From Eleginops maclovinus (lineage: Eukaryota > Chordata > Actinopteri > Perciformes > Eleginopidae), in assembly GCF_036324505.1 (NCBI RefSeq), contig NC_086358.1, forward strand, positions 5,031,268 to 5,095,267: a stretch of 64,000 nt of DNA, read 5' to 3'. The notes under the pieces were generated by a model. The model made no database searches and was not told where the DNA came from. It saw only the letters and a program-made list of their open reading frames with translations. A program made the position numbers and the translations under genes. Positions 1-20,383 of this stretch are shown here, piece by piece. The number at the start of each line of letters is the position of its first letter. Positions within the stretch are counted from its first letter, which is position 1.

Positions 1-2485
<2,485 letters not shown>

Positions 2486-3221
2486 CCCGACAATGGAGGC
2501 GGAGAAATGGAACTGGAAAATGGTCTACAGGAGGATCACATCGCTGCCAAACCCTGTCGATATCTTTTTATTGCCTATAGTATTTTATAAAGGTCTAAAT
2601 GGGGAAGGGGTGCTTGCACTTTTGCACTTACGTTATCTTATCATGAACACGTGTACACCGCTCAACTGTGACAGACTTGTGAGCAATACAAGCTGCTTTT
2701 ATCAGACACTGGGAAAACAGAAGCCCCTGTACGCTTTAGTGCAATACAACCGTCCTAATTCCACTTCAAATGTTAAGAGATTCACTTATTGGATTTTAGA
2801 TAGAGTGGTTGTGTTGTAGGGTGTCACTGATGGTGTGTTAATGAGGGGATAAATAAATAACTATTACAAAAAGATAGTCTTTATTAGGACTGCTGTTCTT
2901 TATTGCATTACTCTGTACAAGGGTTTCTATTTTCTGCCTTCTGAAATGTCAAAAACAATGTAAGACTTAAGTCACCAACAGCCATAAGTGTCTGTCTTTT
3001 TGTATATTAAATTGTCACAGGTCTTTTTAATTAAATATATTAAAAATGTTCTTCAAACGGTGTTGGTTTTTGTTTTATCAGCAGTAAACACGGTTTATGA
3101 AATAAAAGACTCAACACAAAACAGATAAGGTTTAACGGGTTTTAAACGGGTAAAAATGTACATGACATTTAACATTCAAATATGTACAGCAAAAGAAATG
3201 TGTATTAAGTCATGGCTGGGT
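2486..3221. other. Convergent 3' UTRs of the ferlin and aarsd1
   Basis: The stop codons of the two convergent genes are 736 bp apart. A plus-strand AATAAA at 2852-2857 fits the ferlin, and minus-strand AATAAA signals at 2899-2904 and 2880-2885 fit aarsd1. The two transcripts may therefore end within about 50 bp of each other or overlap slightly. Nothing else is seen. Confidence 0.6.
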
Positions 3222-6200
3222 TTATTCTTCCCGTTTGCATTGCTGCTGCAGGAACGCCTCCACCTCCCCTCTGCGCGCCAGGCTGTTAGCTTTTCCTTGG
3301 AAACGTCCATTTTTTCCTGCTCCCTTCCCTTGGAGCATCTCTAGCACCCTGAAGAGCACAGGAAATTCATATCTTACCCACCTACGATTAATTATCTAAA
3401 GCAGCGGCTACATAATATGTGCAGTGTCTCTTACCGTGGTCCCATCTCAGCCACTCGTTCACTGGGTCCAGCCAGTAGAAACAGACCCGGGCCCTTCTCC
3501 TCTCCAACGGTCAGGAAAACCAAAGTTCCCTGAGAGCAGACGATTCATGCTTAACAAAAATATATAACGGATAAAACCATGCCGTAAGCAGGTCACAGGT
3601 TACATACCTCAGTGGTTAATTCATTGGCAATGATGTTCATGAATTCATTGTCACCCTCTTTTCTGTGGATAGAGAGAGAAGTCGTTTTTTTCTGAAATGC
3701 AAATATCCGCATGTGCTTTAAATGCTGACCTACAAACAAGCTGGCCCTGAGAGGCAACGGAAAAAAAAGCTTATCTATTATTCAAAATTAACTAAGCAAA
3801 ACAATAAACTCTAAAAGTTCCAAACATTTGAACATTTCTTTGTTGTAGGTCTTTGATTTTGGCAGGTGCATCTCAAACTCATGTAATAAATTGGACAAAA
3901 CATTTGTTTTTTCTAAGTTAATTTGAGTTATGCAGCGTTAATGTAAATAATGAATGTCTTTCTTTTGGCTACAAATGTATTTAAATAGCTAATCTGCTGC
4001 TTTTATTCCCATGCAGAACACGGGGTACTGGTGCACCTCAGCCTCTTGTGGCCAAAATAAGTATTACAGAAACCACTTAATAAAAAGGACCCTGATAACT
4101 GGGAACCTGTCAAGAAATGTATGTATGGATTTCTCCCCTCACTTCCTTTACCAAGCCAATCAACTTGAACAGGTTCGATCGCCTCTTACTTGTGCAAGCT
4201 GAAGAAGTTTCCTCTCTGGGGGTCGTTCTTAAAGTTCTGAGTGATGAGCACCGCCATGTCTCGAAGCAAGCTCAGGTTAGTCTGACCAAAACATTTTGAT
4301 GACTGTTAGGGAGTGTGTGTTCAACGTTTTGTATTGCAGCATACGTATGATACAGAAAAATGGCAAAATCCTCATGAAAAATAGGTCTCTTACTTTCTGT
4401 AGCATCTTAACAGACTTCTGCAACTTGTCAACGGCCTCTACGTGCTCATCAGGTCCGGTCCTGTTGAACAAGCATTTCGTTTTTCAAACTTAGTGAATAA
4501 ATTCAACATAAAAGACATTATATTTTGATAATTCAGACTCACTTCAGGAGAGAAACCAGCGATCGCTCTGTGCCGTAGCTTTTCTCTGCATACTTCAACA
4601 CCCTGTTTCCTGTCAGGAAGATCAGGTTGGTTTTGTTTTTCTTTCCTTTCTCAGTTCCCAGCAGCTTTATTACCTAAAATTTAGATAAAGAGAAATGTTA
4701 GAAATAGGAATAATGTTATGTACAAGTCAGATGATGCACATGTTAGTCCAAGTGTGTCTAAAATGTAACCTGTAAGTGACTGAGGTTGGACACATGGGTT
4801 CCACAGCACATGTTAGCATCGACGCCTTCGATATCAATGATCCGAATCGGCCCAGCATGATCGTCTGGCAGCCCCCGACTCCTCACCTAGTTAACACACA
4901 ACTCATGTAACATTTATTTTTCTAAACCATGCTGTAAATAAAACAGATAAAATGAGTTGAAAACATGTCTAAAATGTGGGTTAATTGCACAGTATTCAGA
5001 CTGTATTTTAGCACTACTTAACCTCAGTAACTTGTACCTTTTCCACAGCAGGATCATCTATAGAGAGAAGCTGAACAGTGACCGGGACGTGGACTCTGAT
5101 CTTTTCGTTTACGGCTTCCTCCAGGGCCTGCAGCTGGGCAGGCTTCACCGAGGGAGTGTCCAGCTCTATGGTGCTTCTCTGACGTCCCAGTTCCCTGTAA
5201 AAACAACAGAGAAAAGAAGTCAAATGACATACTTTAATGTAACAAGGAAGTAATCTGTGCAGAGGTTATGTACCAGGAGGTGGTCTTGTATCCAAACATG
5301 TTATCGGCCAAAGCTGTGATCACATGTTGACCTGAGAGTAAGGAAGAAAACAGTAACTTAGAGCAAGTATGCAATAAAAAAAAAAATCAGTAATGCATTT
5401 TTATTTCAGTCTTTCAAAGGATCAACCATACCAAACTTGTAAAAAAGTGTAGTGCTGTACTTGACAAAGAAACTCTTAGACAACTAATGCTCACATGATT
5501 TTGTAGACCAATCAATTTGTGAGTTTCTCCACAAAGAATAATACAAAAGCACCATGTCTTGGAAATAAGTAATTCAGCGTGAAAAAGCATTAAAAAAAAG
5601 AAATATAAAATGAACAAAAAGACTGGTTAGTCGACCAAAAGTGGGCAGCCTTACATTATTACCCACCATTATAACTTTGGTGTTACTCACCTGAGTGTTG
5701 CTGCATGTGGTCGAACCTCCTCTCCCAGTCCACCTTCACCTGCACCTCCTGACCCTCCTCAAGAGGAGAGCTCACAAAGTGCACGGCCTCGGCCCCCTGC
5801 CTCGTCACCCTCACCACCGGGACATCTCCTATCAGCCCGTGGTCATCCGGCTGCAGGGGGACAACTCAGAACATGTCAATTATCTCAGTAACATCATGTG
5901 AAATGGCTTGTTTTTAGTGACTTTTATTGAACATTTATGATTTTGCAGTACACACTGATAGAACTACCTTGATGTAGACATTTAATTGGTATGATTTCAA
6001 GGCTTACCTGGCCTCCTCCTTCAGGAAACAAGATGGTGTCTTGGAGTTTGACATTGAAGCCTTTTAGAGTTTCTTTCTTTCCATTCACTTCATGTTTGAG
6101 CTCAGCAGGGCAGCAGGACACTACAGAGGTAACAAACTAAAAGGAGAGAGAAAACGTATATAATTTCCTGTATTGAATATTGTATAGTCTTATATCAAAC

Positions 6201-6607
6201 TAAATGAAGACTTAAAGCACCTGTGTGCATGTTAAGTATGAGATACTTGGTATTATCTTAGGTAAACATCAATGAAATGTGTTAGAAACCATGTGTTTTG
6301 GTTAATAACAGGAATGTCAGCTGCTAGTTAGAAATACACATAATGCAATTCTGCTATTGCGTTGTGACAACATTATATAACTTATCAAATATCACACCAA
6401 ATGTATTATTTTAGTTTGTTTTGTTCCAGTGCTAGCTCCAGCAGCCTGTGTAACGTCAGCTAGCCACCACATGCTAATCACTTCTGCAGAGCATGAATGT
6501 AAAACGTGGTGTTTTGCACGCTGTTAATCACTTTAGCTCTGATAGATTGTCTTTAAATAGTTTCATACCTCTTTCATATAGCAGTCTCGTTGACACTGAA
6601 AAGCCAT
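3222..6607 (-). CDS. aarsd1: Alanyl-tRNA editing protein Aarsd1 (AlaX-type trans-editing factor)
   Basis: Free-standing homologue of the alanyl-tRNA synthetase editing domain; the family hydrolyses mischarged Ser-tRNA(Ala) in the cytosol. Twelve exons in transcript order: 6569-6607, 6008-6136, 5691-5850, 5274-5331, 5038-5194, 4770-4886, 4543-4673, 4394-4460, 4190-4281, 3608-3662, 3435-3529, 3222-3348. They sum to 1227 nt, 408 residues plus stop, against about 412 in human. Every junction is GT/AG and phase-consistent. The start MAFQCQRDCYMKE matches the family N-terminus. FPEGGGQ lies near residues 50-56. The zinc site is complete: H104 and H108 in DHMQQHSGQH, with C208 and H212 in MCCGTH. 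A Lys/Gly-rich stretch (QGKGAGKNGRFQGKA) lies near the C-terminus. No damage is seen. ptges3l lies 838 bp upstream on the same strand. Confidence is very high for identity, and exon ends are certain to a few bases. Confidence 0.96.
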
Positions 6608-7445
6608 GCTGGAGTGTTTTGGAGGAAAAAATCCACTTGAAACACGAGTAAGTTCAGTCGGATACAGCTGTCAGCTTAGTACGGGTAGCAGCAAGGTCCA
6701 AACTCCATAAACCGCCTTTCACTGGTTTCGACTTCTTACCTTCTTTAGTGCCACAATCTTAAATGTATTCATCAAAATAGATTAAAGAAACACAAGACAA
6801 ATGTCAGGAACAAAGACATATTAATTTACAGTACTCTCACCTCTTAATTCAGTAGGTTTTATTGGCGAAACACTGACCCAACAGACTTGTCAATATGGGT
6901 ACATTAAATATAAAATAGCCTTAATAAAAACACAATATATATAAATGATGTCATCTGTACAAGGCCCTTTTCCAACAGTAATATAGAAGACTGAGATGTG
7001 ATAATAAGCATTTCAAACATGTTTGTTGAAATGAAATGCAGCTAAACAGAAAATAAAGTAAAATCTTGATAGTAACAACTTATTTTATCAAGGCACTTTT
7101 GTGTCATCCTTAACCAAGAAAGAAGAATTCAATAATGAAGCTGCATTACTGTCATCCTCTGGAGCAACTGAAACCAGCAACAGCTTTTACTGTTAAAGGT
7201 ATAACATTGTAGTGCTATCACCCCATGCACCACATCATAATGAATGTTCAAACCATGGTTGATTCACTTGTTTTTATTAACATTATCAACATGTCAGCAT
7301 ACAGTGGACAATAATATTCAAATAAATAATCCCATAGAAAACAACAAATACATAAAACACAGTATGTTGGACAATAATATCGAATCATCCACGAATAAAA
7401 CATAACAAACTACAGCATAGAGCTTTGACAGCTAGTGCACGTGCC
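6608..7445. other. Spacer between ptges3l and aarsd1
   Basis: AT-rich spacer holding the ptges3l 3' UTR and the aarsd1 5' flank. A minus-strand AATAAA at 7273-7278 lies about 170 nt past the ptges3l stop. No exon is seen. A read-through transcript would splice this segment out. Confidence 0.5.
7273..7278 (-). terminator. Poly(A) signal of ptges3l
   Basis: AATAAA on the minus strand, about 170 nt past the inferred ptges3l stop. It is the nearest canonical signal. Confidence 0.5.
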
Positions 7446-9126
<1,681 letters not shown>

Positions 9127-9257
9127 TCTTATTCTAGCACAGTTCTAAAACAGAAACTACTTTTTTAAACCCTTTGATAGCCTGAAAGTTAAAAGCATGT
9201 GGCTGGTTTGTCCTGGCTATGTGGTCTAGCAGTGTCCAGGCCCAGCAGGCTATATAT

Positions 9258-9267
9258 CTATATATAG
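9258..9267. promoter_or_regulatory. MEF2-type / TATA-like element upstream of ptges3l
   Basis: CTATATATAG matches the palindromic MEF2 consensus CTA(A/T)4TAG and can also serve as a TATA box on the minus strand, about 140 bp upstream of the ptges3l ATG. An E-box CAGCTG lies at 9280-9285. The pairing suggests muscle expression, but this rests only on motifs. Confidence 0.4.
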
Positions 9268-10059
9268 AGCAGTTGGTATCAGCTGCTGGGGGAGATGCCA
9301 GACACAGACCCTTCCCCTGCCCTTATTGGCCCGTGGAACTTTCCGGAAAACAGATGCATTTTCTTGGTTCTCCAATACTTCTGTCCCCCACTGACAACTG
9401 GGGGGTGAGAGTGTTAGGCCGGGGCAGGGAGACACAAAACAGAGACAACAAATGGGGCACCTTAAAAGCTTCAGGGACCATGGTAAATAAACACTTATGG
9501 CTATTTCTTGTTGTATCATTCTTTTTTTTGTCTTTTTAAAACTAAGGAGGAGACTAAACTACACAACAATGAAGTATATATTACCTATATGCTTTATAAT
9601 AGAATAAGGAACAACAAATATTTGTTTTTCTTGATATTTTTTGATTAAGTGGTAGTTTTTTAACTAGAAAATAAAGCACCTTTAAATGAAATCTGATGTA
9701 AAGGTGTGACAAATTGTTACCTACAGTTAACTATATAACTACTTACTAACATGCTGTAACTACATAACTTGGTTGTTGATGTAGCTTGGTTGAAAGCTTA
9801 TTTATTATTAAAGAATAAGTAAAAATAATGATTCGTAATCTTGATCATTAGTGGTAGTTTTGAATGAGATTAACTAGAAAATAATGCAAATTGAAATGTA
9901 TATTCCTAGATGATTTGGTTAATAGTGATATCAATAAGGTTCAATGCTTTGAAAAATGACATTTGTGGATATTCATAGTTTTGATTGAGTGGAAAATGTA
10001 AACGCAAAAGTGCTGTTTATGATGAATTTACTATTACCATGGAAACTACTCAAACATGT

Positions 10060-10074
10060 CGCCCCCTGGCGGTG
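10060..10074 (-). promoter_or_regulatory. CTCF-like motif upstream of kat7
   Basis: The minus strand reads CACCGCCAGGGGGCG, close to the CTCF core CCASYAGRKGGC. It lies about 200 bp upstream of the kat7 start codon and points left. Confidence 0.55.
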
Positions 10075-10271
10075 CGGCGGATCAACCGCCACACCGGAAA
10101 GGCAATCCTCCGTTCTGTCTGTGGCGCGATAGACCTAACGCTGTGTACATATAAACTTCTGCCTGGAAACAAATCAATAAAGAGTTTCCTTTCATCTTTA
10201 TATCTTAAGTTTGGGATATTTTGTAATTTGACACGACAAACTCACGGGAAATACTACTGATTAAGGTGAAA

Positions 10272-15128
<4,857 letters not shown>

Positions 15129-15938
15129 GCACTAAAGCGCCTCAGGCTACAGAATAGACTCACCTCTAGCCTCACCAGCCACAAGTAGCCTAGACCTCCA
15201 AACTGTCAATGCAGACCATCCTTTCCTTTTCATGTTACCTTTTTTAAAAACTTTTTTACTTTAGATTTTAAACACCCGACGTTCCAAATTCAATCTTCAA
15301 ACAGGTCACAATAGAGAATGTCTTTTCCTGTTTCTTTCAAAAACAGCAAACATCCAGCCTTTGAATGTTAAAGATAAACGGTCCGGTGTAACGTGAATGT
15401 TTTCTCATGCAGAAAATAAATATTGACCAGTGTTTACAGGCTGTTATTTTTTTTATTTCATTCAAGAAATGTGCATTAAAATATCGCTTTTGTTTGGGAT
15501 TAATATAATAAGTGTCGGCATGGATTTGAAAATGTCAGCGGAGTGTGTATCGAGGAGTGTGTGATGTACGGTGACTCTTCTTTGGTTGGTGTAAAATTGT
15601 ATAGATCATTATAACGTATTTCTTTCTGAAGCTCCATCAATACAACATGTGGACCCATTCTTCTGATGAACCTGCCAAATAATGGAGAAGATGACTTGTT
15701 TTTAAATTTGATGAGAATATAGAAAATGAAATGACGCCACTGTAAGAATGCACATAGAAATAAAACGACCTCAGGTTTTTATACGCATCAGATCCTACCT
15801 TGCTTGTGTGGCTCCTCTGAGACATGGATGGCCGTGGTTGTGGCTGGAAATATTCTTCTTAAAGACTCTGTAATAAAACATCTTCATTTCAGTGAGACAG
15901 TATTTGCCTTGTACTTTGAATCATAGCTGTTACATGTA
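15129..15938 (+). other. kat7 3' UTR
   Basis: AT-rich sequence after the kat7 stop with AATAAA signals at 15415-15420 and 15964-15969 and others between. No coding exon is seen. The far end may overlap the last tac4 exon on the other strand. Confidence 0.6.
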
Positions 15939-17023
15939 TTAGCCATTTGATATTTTGAATATCAATAAAGCTGCTTTGATATTTTGAAACGAGCTAGACT
16001 TGGATCTGTTGGTGTTTTTCTGCTCACCGCCGCTGGAAACGCTTCTTCCCATCAGACCCACAAACGTCTCTCCTTTGTTTCCTGTAAATGTGAGGGAGAG
16101 GCTCACTTTACAAAGTACCCGTGTCATGATTGTAGAGAAATAATAATTATAATAATCAATGTACTTACGTCTATTTACTTTAAAAGGCTTCTTTGGGTCT
16201 GAGGAATTAAAAAAGACAGGTTATCAATGTATTTATAATAATTTCTCAACCTTTTCATCTGTGTTTTATCTTCATAAAAGCATTAACAATGTACACATTG
16301 TGCTCAAAATCACTGTACATTTTAATTTGAGAAACTTTATATATATATTTGTTAGTAATAGAGTGTTCGATTATAGAGCACTAACTTATTTTGTGTATTA
16401 TATATGTATATTTCATATAATGCTTTCTTTAGATATCAATATACTGTTCATGTGTTTAGATTTAATGTTAATATATTTTTTGATTTCTATTTTATTTCGA
16501 CCTCTTTTTAACATGCTGCAGTGACTAAACACTTTCCCAATGTGGGATCAATAAAGTATATCTAGTTTAATCCCTAGAGACATATACAGTCTGAGCCTTT
16601 GAAAATAAAATATGTTTATGATAATTGAATGTTTTTTAGCGGAGACGAGTTGAGAAACCACCTGAGCGCTTCCCCATGAGTCCGTAGAAGCGCAGAGCTT
16701 TGGATCTCTTCATCAGACTGATCAGACTTTCCTGCAGAGGCTCATCCTAGACCAGAGACAAGTTATTCATTATTGTAGAAAAATAAATAAATAGCAAACT
16801 AAATGTACTTGTTTTTTTAGTTGCAAAAAAATCCCAAATCCTTACAAACCACAGAGCTTTTAATCAGACTCTCTTTATTTGCCCAAAACCTATGATAACA
16901 GATGCTCACCTGCCAGTCTTGAGATAATCCTCTCTCCTCTCCCACACTGGAACACAGCGCCTGGTAGGTCTGCAGCAGAGCACAAATAGTCACAACAACC
17001 AGCTGGAGCTTCCAGTTCTCCAT
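15939..17023 (-). CDS. tac4: Tachykinin precursor 4 with two tachykinin peptides
   Basis: Secreted neuropeptide precursor whose amidated FxGLM peptides act on neurokinin receptors. Exons: 16910-17023, 16662-16746, 16169-16198, 15939-16081; 372 nt, 123 residues, all GT/AG with matching phases. Residues 1-24 look like a signal peptide (LQLVVVTICALLQTYQALC). Peptide 1 is SKALRFYGLM (53-62), after Lys-Arg and before the amidation/cleavage site GKR. Peptide 2 is NKGETFVGLM (78-87), after Arg-Arg and before Gly-Arg. A TATA box lies about 100 bp upstream of the ATG. Assignment to tac4 rests on the peptide pair and on the position next to kat7, as in human. The 3' end is the weak point: a GTGAGC donor-like site inside exon 4 could lead to another exon, and exon 2 could read past its donor to a stop at 16636. 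A LINE-like tail sits in intron 2. Confidence 0.88.
15964..15969 (+). terminator. Distal poly(A) signal of kat7
   Basis: AATAAA about 836 nt past the kat7 stop. It lies inside the inferred last tac4 exon on the opposite strand. Confidence 0.5.
16500..16566 (+). repeat. LINE-like 3' tail in tac4 intron 2
   Basis: Contains GTGGGATCAATAAAGTAT, the 3' tail motif common to many teleost non-LTR elements. No coding part of the element remains. Confidence 0.55.
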
Positions 17024-17125
17024 TTCTCAGTCAAGTAAAAAGTGTCTTGTCTCCGTAAAATCTTCAGTCAAAGCAGCAACAGAGGACAGTGTCATTCTGG
17101 TCGCCCTAACTGAATTCAGGGTGCA

Positions 17126-17131
17126 TTTATA
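17126..17131 (-). promoter_or_regulatory. TATA box of tac4
   Basis: The minus strand reads GGTATAAATGC about 105 bp upstream of the tac4 ATG, a spacing consistent with a 5' leader of roughly 75 nt. Confidence 0.6.
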
Positions 17132-17904
17132 CCTCTACCCCATGCTGTTAGACCCCTCCCCTCCAACCATGTGTATGCATAGTGAATGTAGACATTTCTG
17201 GGTTTGTTTAAGGTGTCTTTACACATCAAATGTTAAGTATTTTGCAGCCATTTAACTTCAATATCTGGTTAATTAAAGGTTATTTTCAAATGTTTTTGCT
17301 CATTTTCTCCACAGTTGGATTAAGATGTCTTCCAAGGATTTACAAGCTTTGTAAAACTCTAAGAAAACCCCACAATAATCTTGGAGTTCATATTTACTTT
17401 TGGGATGGTTACCTTTCATTTCCATTTTTATTGGGCATCTGTCCTGCTGTTGGTCTAAATGTATCCCTGTGATGTGCACATGCTTCTTTGATATCCGTGA
17501 TGAGGGCAGGACATGCAGCACTTTGACCGACGCTCTGCAAATATAACCGTTTGCTTTGAAAGGAGAGCTTTATTGGTTGGCAAATTGACTTGGCAGCAGG
17601 TTCTGGAAGTATCAATTACACAACAACGCAGACGTGACCTCTGACCTGAGATGTGTGTTCATTTATAAAGATTTAGGAAGAAAATGCGGATGGATACAGA
17701 AGAATATTAGGGCCATGCACAAGAGGAAACAGTTATTTGGTTTAGTATTTCAACAATTAAGTTAAAATGACAAATAAAAGGTTTGACTGTCAGTAGGTAA
17801 TTAGTGCAAGGGTGAGAATGAATTGAGAATAAAGCTCAAATGGAGTGAAAAGTCTGAATACTTTTCAATAACACATTTGAAATGCCGAAAATAAACCTTC
17901 AACT
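17132..17904. other. Non-coding sequence upstream of tac4
   Basis: Open reading frames on both strands near 17230-17615 have no recognisable protein character. Nothing else is seen. Confidence 0.5.
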
Positions 17905-18210
17905 TTTAAAAGGGCCCTATTCTACTTATTTTAAGGTTCGTATTTGTATTTTGTGCCTCCAATATGACGTGTTCCCATGCTTTTGATTCAAAAAGTGCTT
18001 CATTTATTTCATAGTGCCTGTGCTGCATAAGTTAAACTTTATTCTCAACATTTTAACTTTAATCTTGACTGTTTCTTTTTGAAATGCTAAATTTAACAAA
18101 TAACCACCCTCTTGTCTTCTCTCCCTTATGCCTTATACTCTTTCATAGAAGGTTGTATGTAGCACTAAAGGTCAGGAGTCAAGTAGAGGATTGAAAAGGG
18201 CCCCTTATGT
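17905..18210. repeat. Non-autonomous DNA transposon copy (GGGCCCTATT family)
   Basis: Begins AAAAGGGCCCTATTCT and continues with a segment I recognise as widespread in teleost genomes (AGGTTCGTATTTGTATTTTG, then CTGTGCTGC). It ends with a GGGCCCCTT-type terminus near 18197-18205. The interior is shortened. Family name not assigned. Confidence 0.55.
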
Positions 18211-19130
<920 letters not shown>

Positions 19131-19680
19131 TTGTTGGGTAGCTGATAGTACAAAGGAAAAATAATGATGTAAGGGGGGTATGGAATGCCGTTTTAATAAT
19201 TAAATAAATACATATATAAATAAATATGCCAATGGAATAACTAAATATTGTCATGAAATAAATTGATAGGGGGATGTTTTAATCCCCTCTGTCTAATTCA
19301 TCTCATCTCATCTATTTTAGTGTCAAAACATCTGTCATGGATTTACAGACTTTTACAATCAATAAAGCACTACTTTTTTTGTATTGTTAATTTTGTTCAT
19401 GGGAATAAAGCACGTTCATAAGAAGGGACTGACTGACTTAATGTATTGAATGACATGAGCATAGCATCACAATAACAAAACGTAAGAATAAGAATGTAAT
19501 AATATTAAAAACAAACATGTTTGACAATTTTTCCATGAAACGCTTTTCCTTTTCTTTCAGATTCATTTTATTGTTGCTAATTAACTCTGGTATAAATAGT
19601 TTTGTGGCTACATCAGGTTTATGTACCTTATCGATGTGGTGCATCTTGTTTCCTTAATTAAAACAATTAACAAAAAATGC
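19131..19680. other. AT-rich non-coding sequence
   Basis: Contains short TAAA-rich tracts around 19195-19265 and AATAAA-like strings. No gene or known element recognised. Confidence 0.4.
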
Positions 19681-20383
19681 TCACTGCGTCATAAACGGCG
19701 CTTCCGGTTAAAGCTCAAAGGAAACAACACGAACTCAATCAAATTAAGTACCACATGCTGATGGGTTATGTTCATAGCAACCAAAACAAAACTAAAAACG
19801 GAAGATGAAGTTTGCCTGGAATAATGAAACTTGTTTAATGCCCCACCCGCAGAGCACGCTAAGGGACACAAATCAAACACACCTTCGACCACTCCCACGC
19901 TGCGTCACCGACAGGTGCATCCTGGGTGTGGCTAATGCTAATGCTAATGCCCATGGTGGAGCAGTGATTCTGTGTTGATGGAAGAACTCTTCCCCTCTGT
20001 AAACTGTAAAGTAAACGGGTTGTGACTATAATCCCCGATGCAACTGCAGAGCCTCGTTCAGTTTAATACGTTCAACAAATGTTTGAGGAATGAAATGGGA
20101 CAGAAAGGCCCAGTGCACTTGTTATACTGGGAATGAGAGACACAGTGAACTAAGCACCAGTGATGAAACCTGTTGAACAGATAATAATACTGGGAATGAG
20201 AGGCCTACACAGAAGCCCGGTGAACTAAATACTGGGAAAGAGAGGCCCTGTGGACGGGTAAATACTGGGACATGGAGGCCTAGTGGACTGAGGCCCAGTG
20301 GAGAGGTTATACTGGGACAGAGATACACTGTGGACTGGTTATATAATCATGTGAGGAAGAAGACTGAATGACATTCAAACTGG
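19681..20383 (+). promoter_or_regulatory. Promoter-like block and possible first exon of an unknown transcript
   Basis: Contains ETS-type sites (CTTCCGG near 19702, CGGAAG near 19799), CGTCA elements near 19687 and 19905 and a locally higher CpG density. It ends in a strong donor CTG|GTGAGT at about 20383/20384. An ATG at 20368 opens five codons (MTFKL) before that donor. No downstream exon could be linked, so this may be a long non-coding transcript or a gene reaching beyond the window. Confidence 0.35.
20096..20340. repeat. Degenerate minisatellite, about 30-65 bp period
   Basis: Five copies of ATACTGGGA followed by GAGAG/GGAGGCC-type sequence start near 20124, 20190, 20231, 20262 and 20310. 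Units vary in length and sequence. It lies inside the candidate first exon. Confidence 0.65.

Larger units (their letters stand above)
9127..10271. promoter_or_regulatory. Head-to-head spacer and promoters of ptges3l and kat7
   Basis: The two start codons are 1.15 kb apart on opposite strands. Near ptges3l are TATA-like repeats and a MEF2-type site. Near kat7 are a GC-rich patch with a CTCF-like motif and an ETS-type CCGGAA (10094-10099). The middle, about 9540-10000, is AT-rich with no recognisable element. Confidence 0.6.

Noticed and set aside
16636..16661. Early end of tac4 by reading past the exon 2 donor
   Set aside because: Two further exons with matching phases encode a second FVGLM peptide, which chance does not explain.
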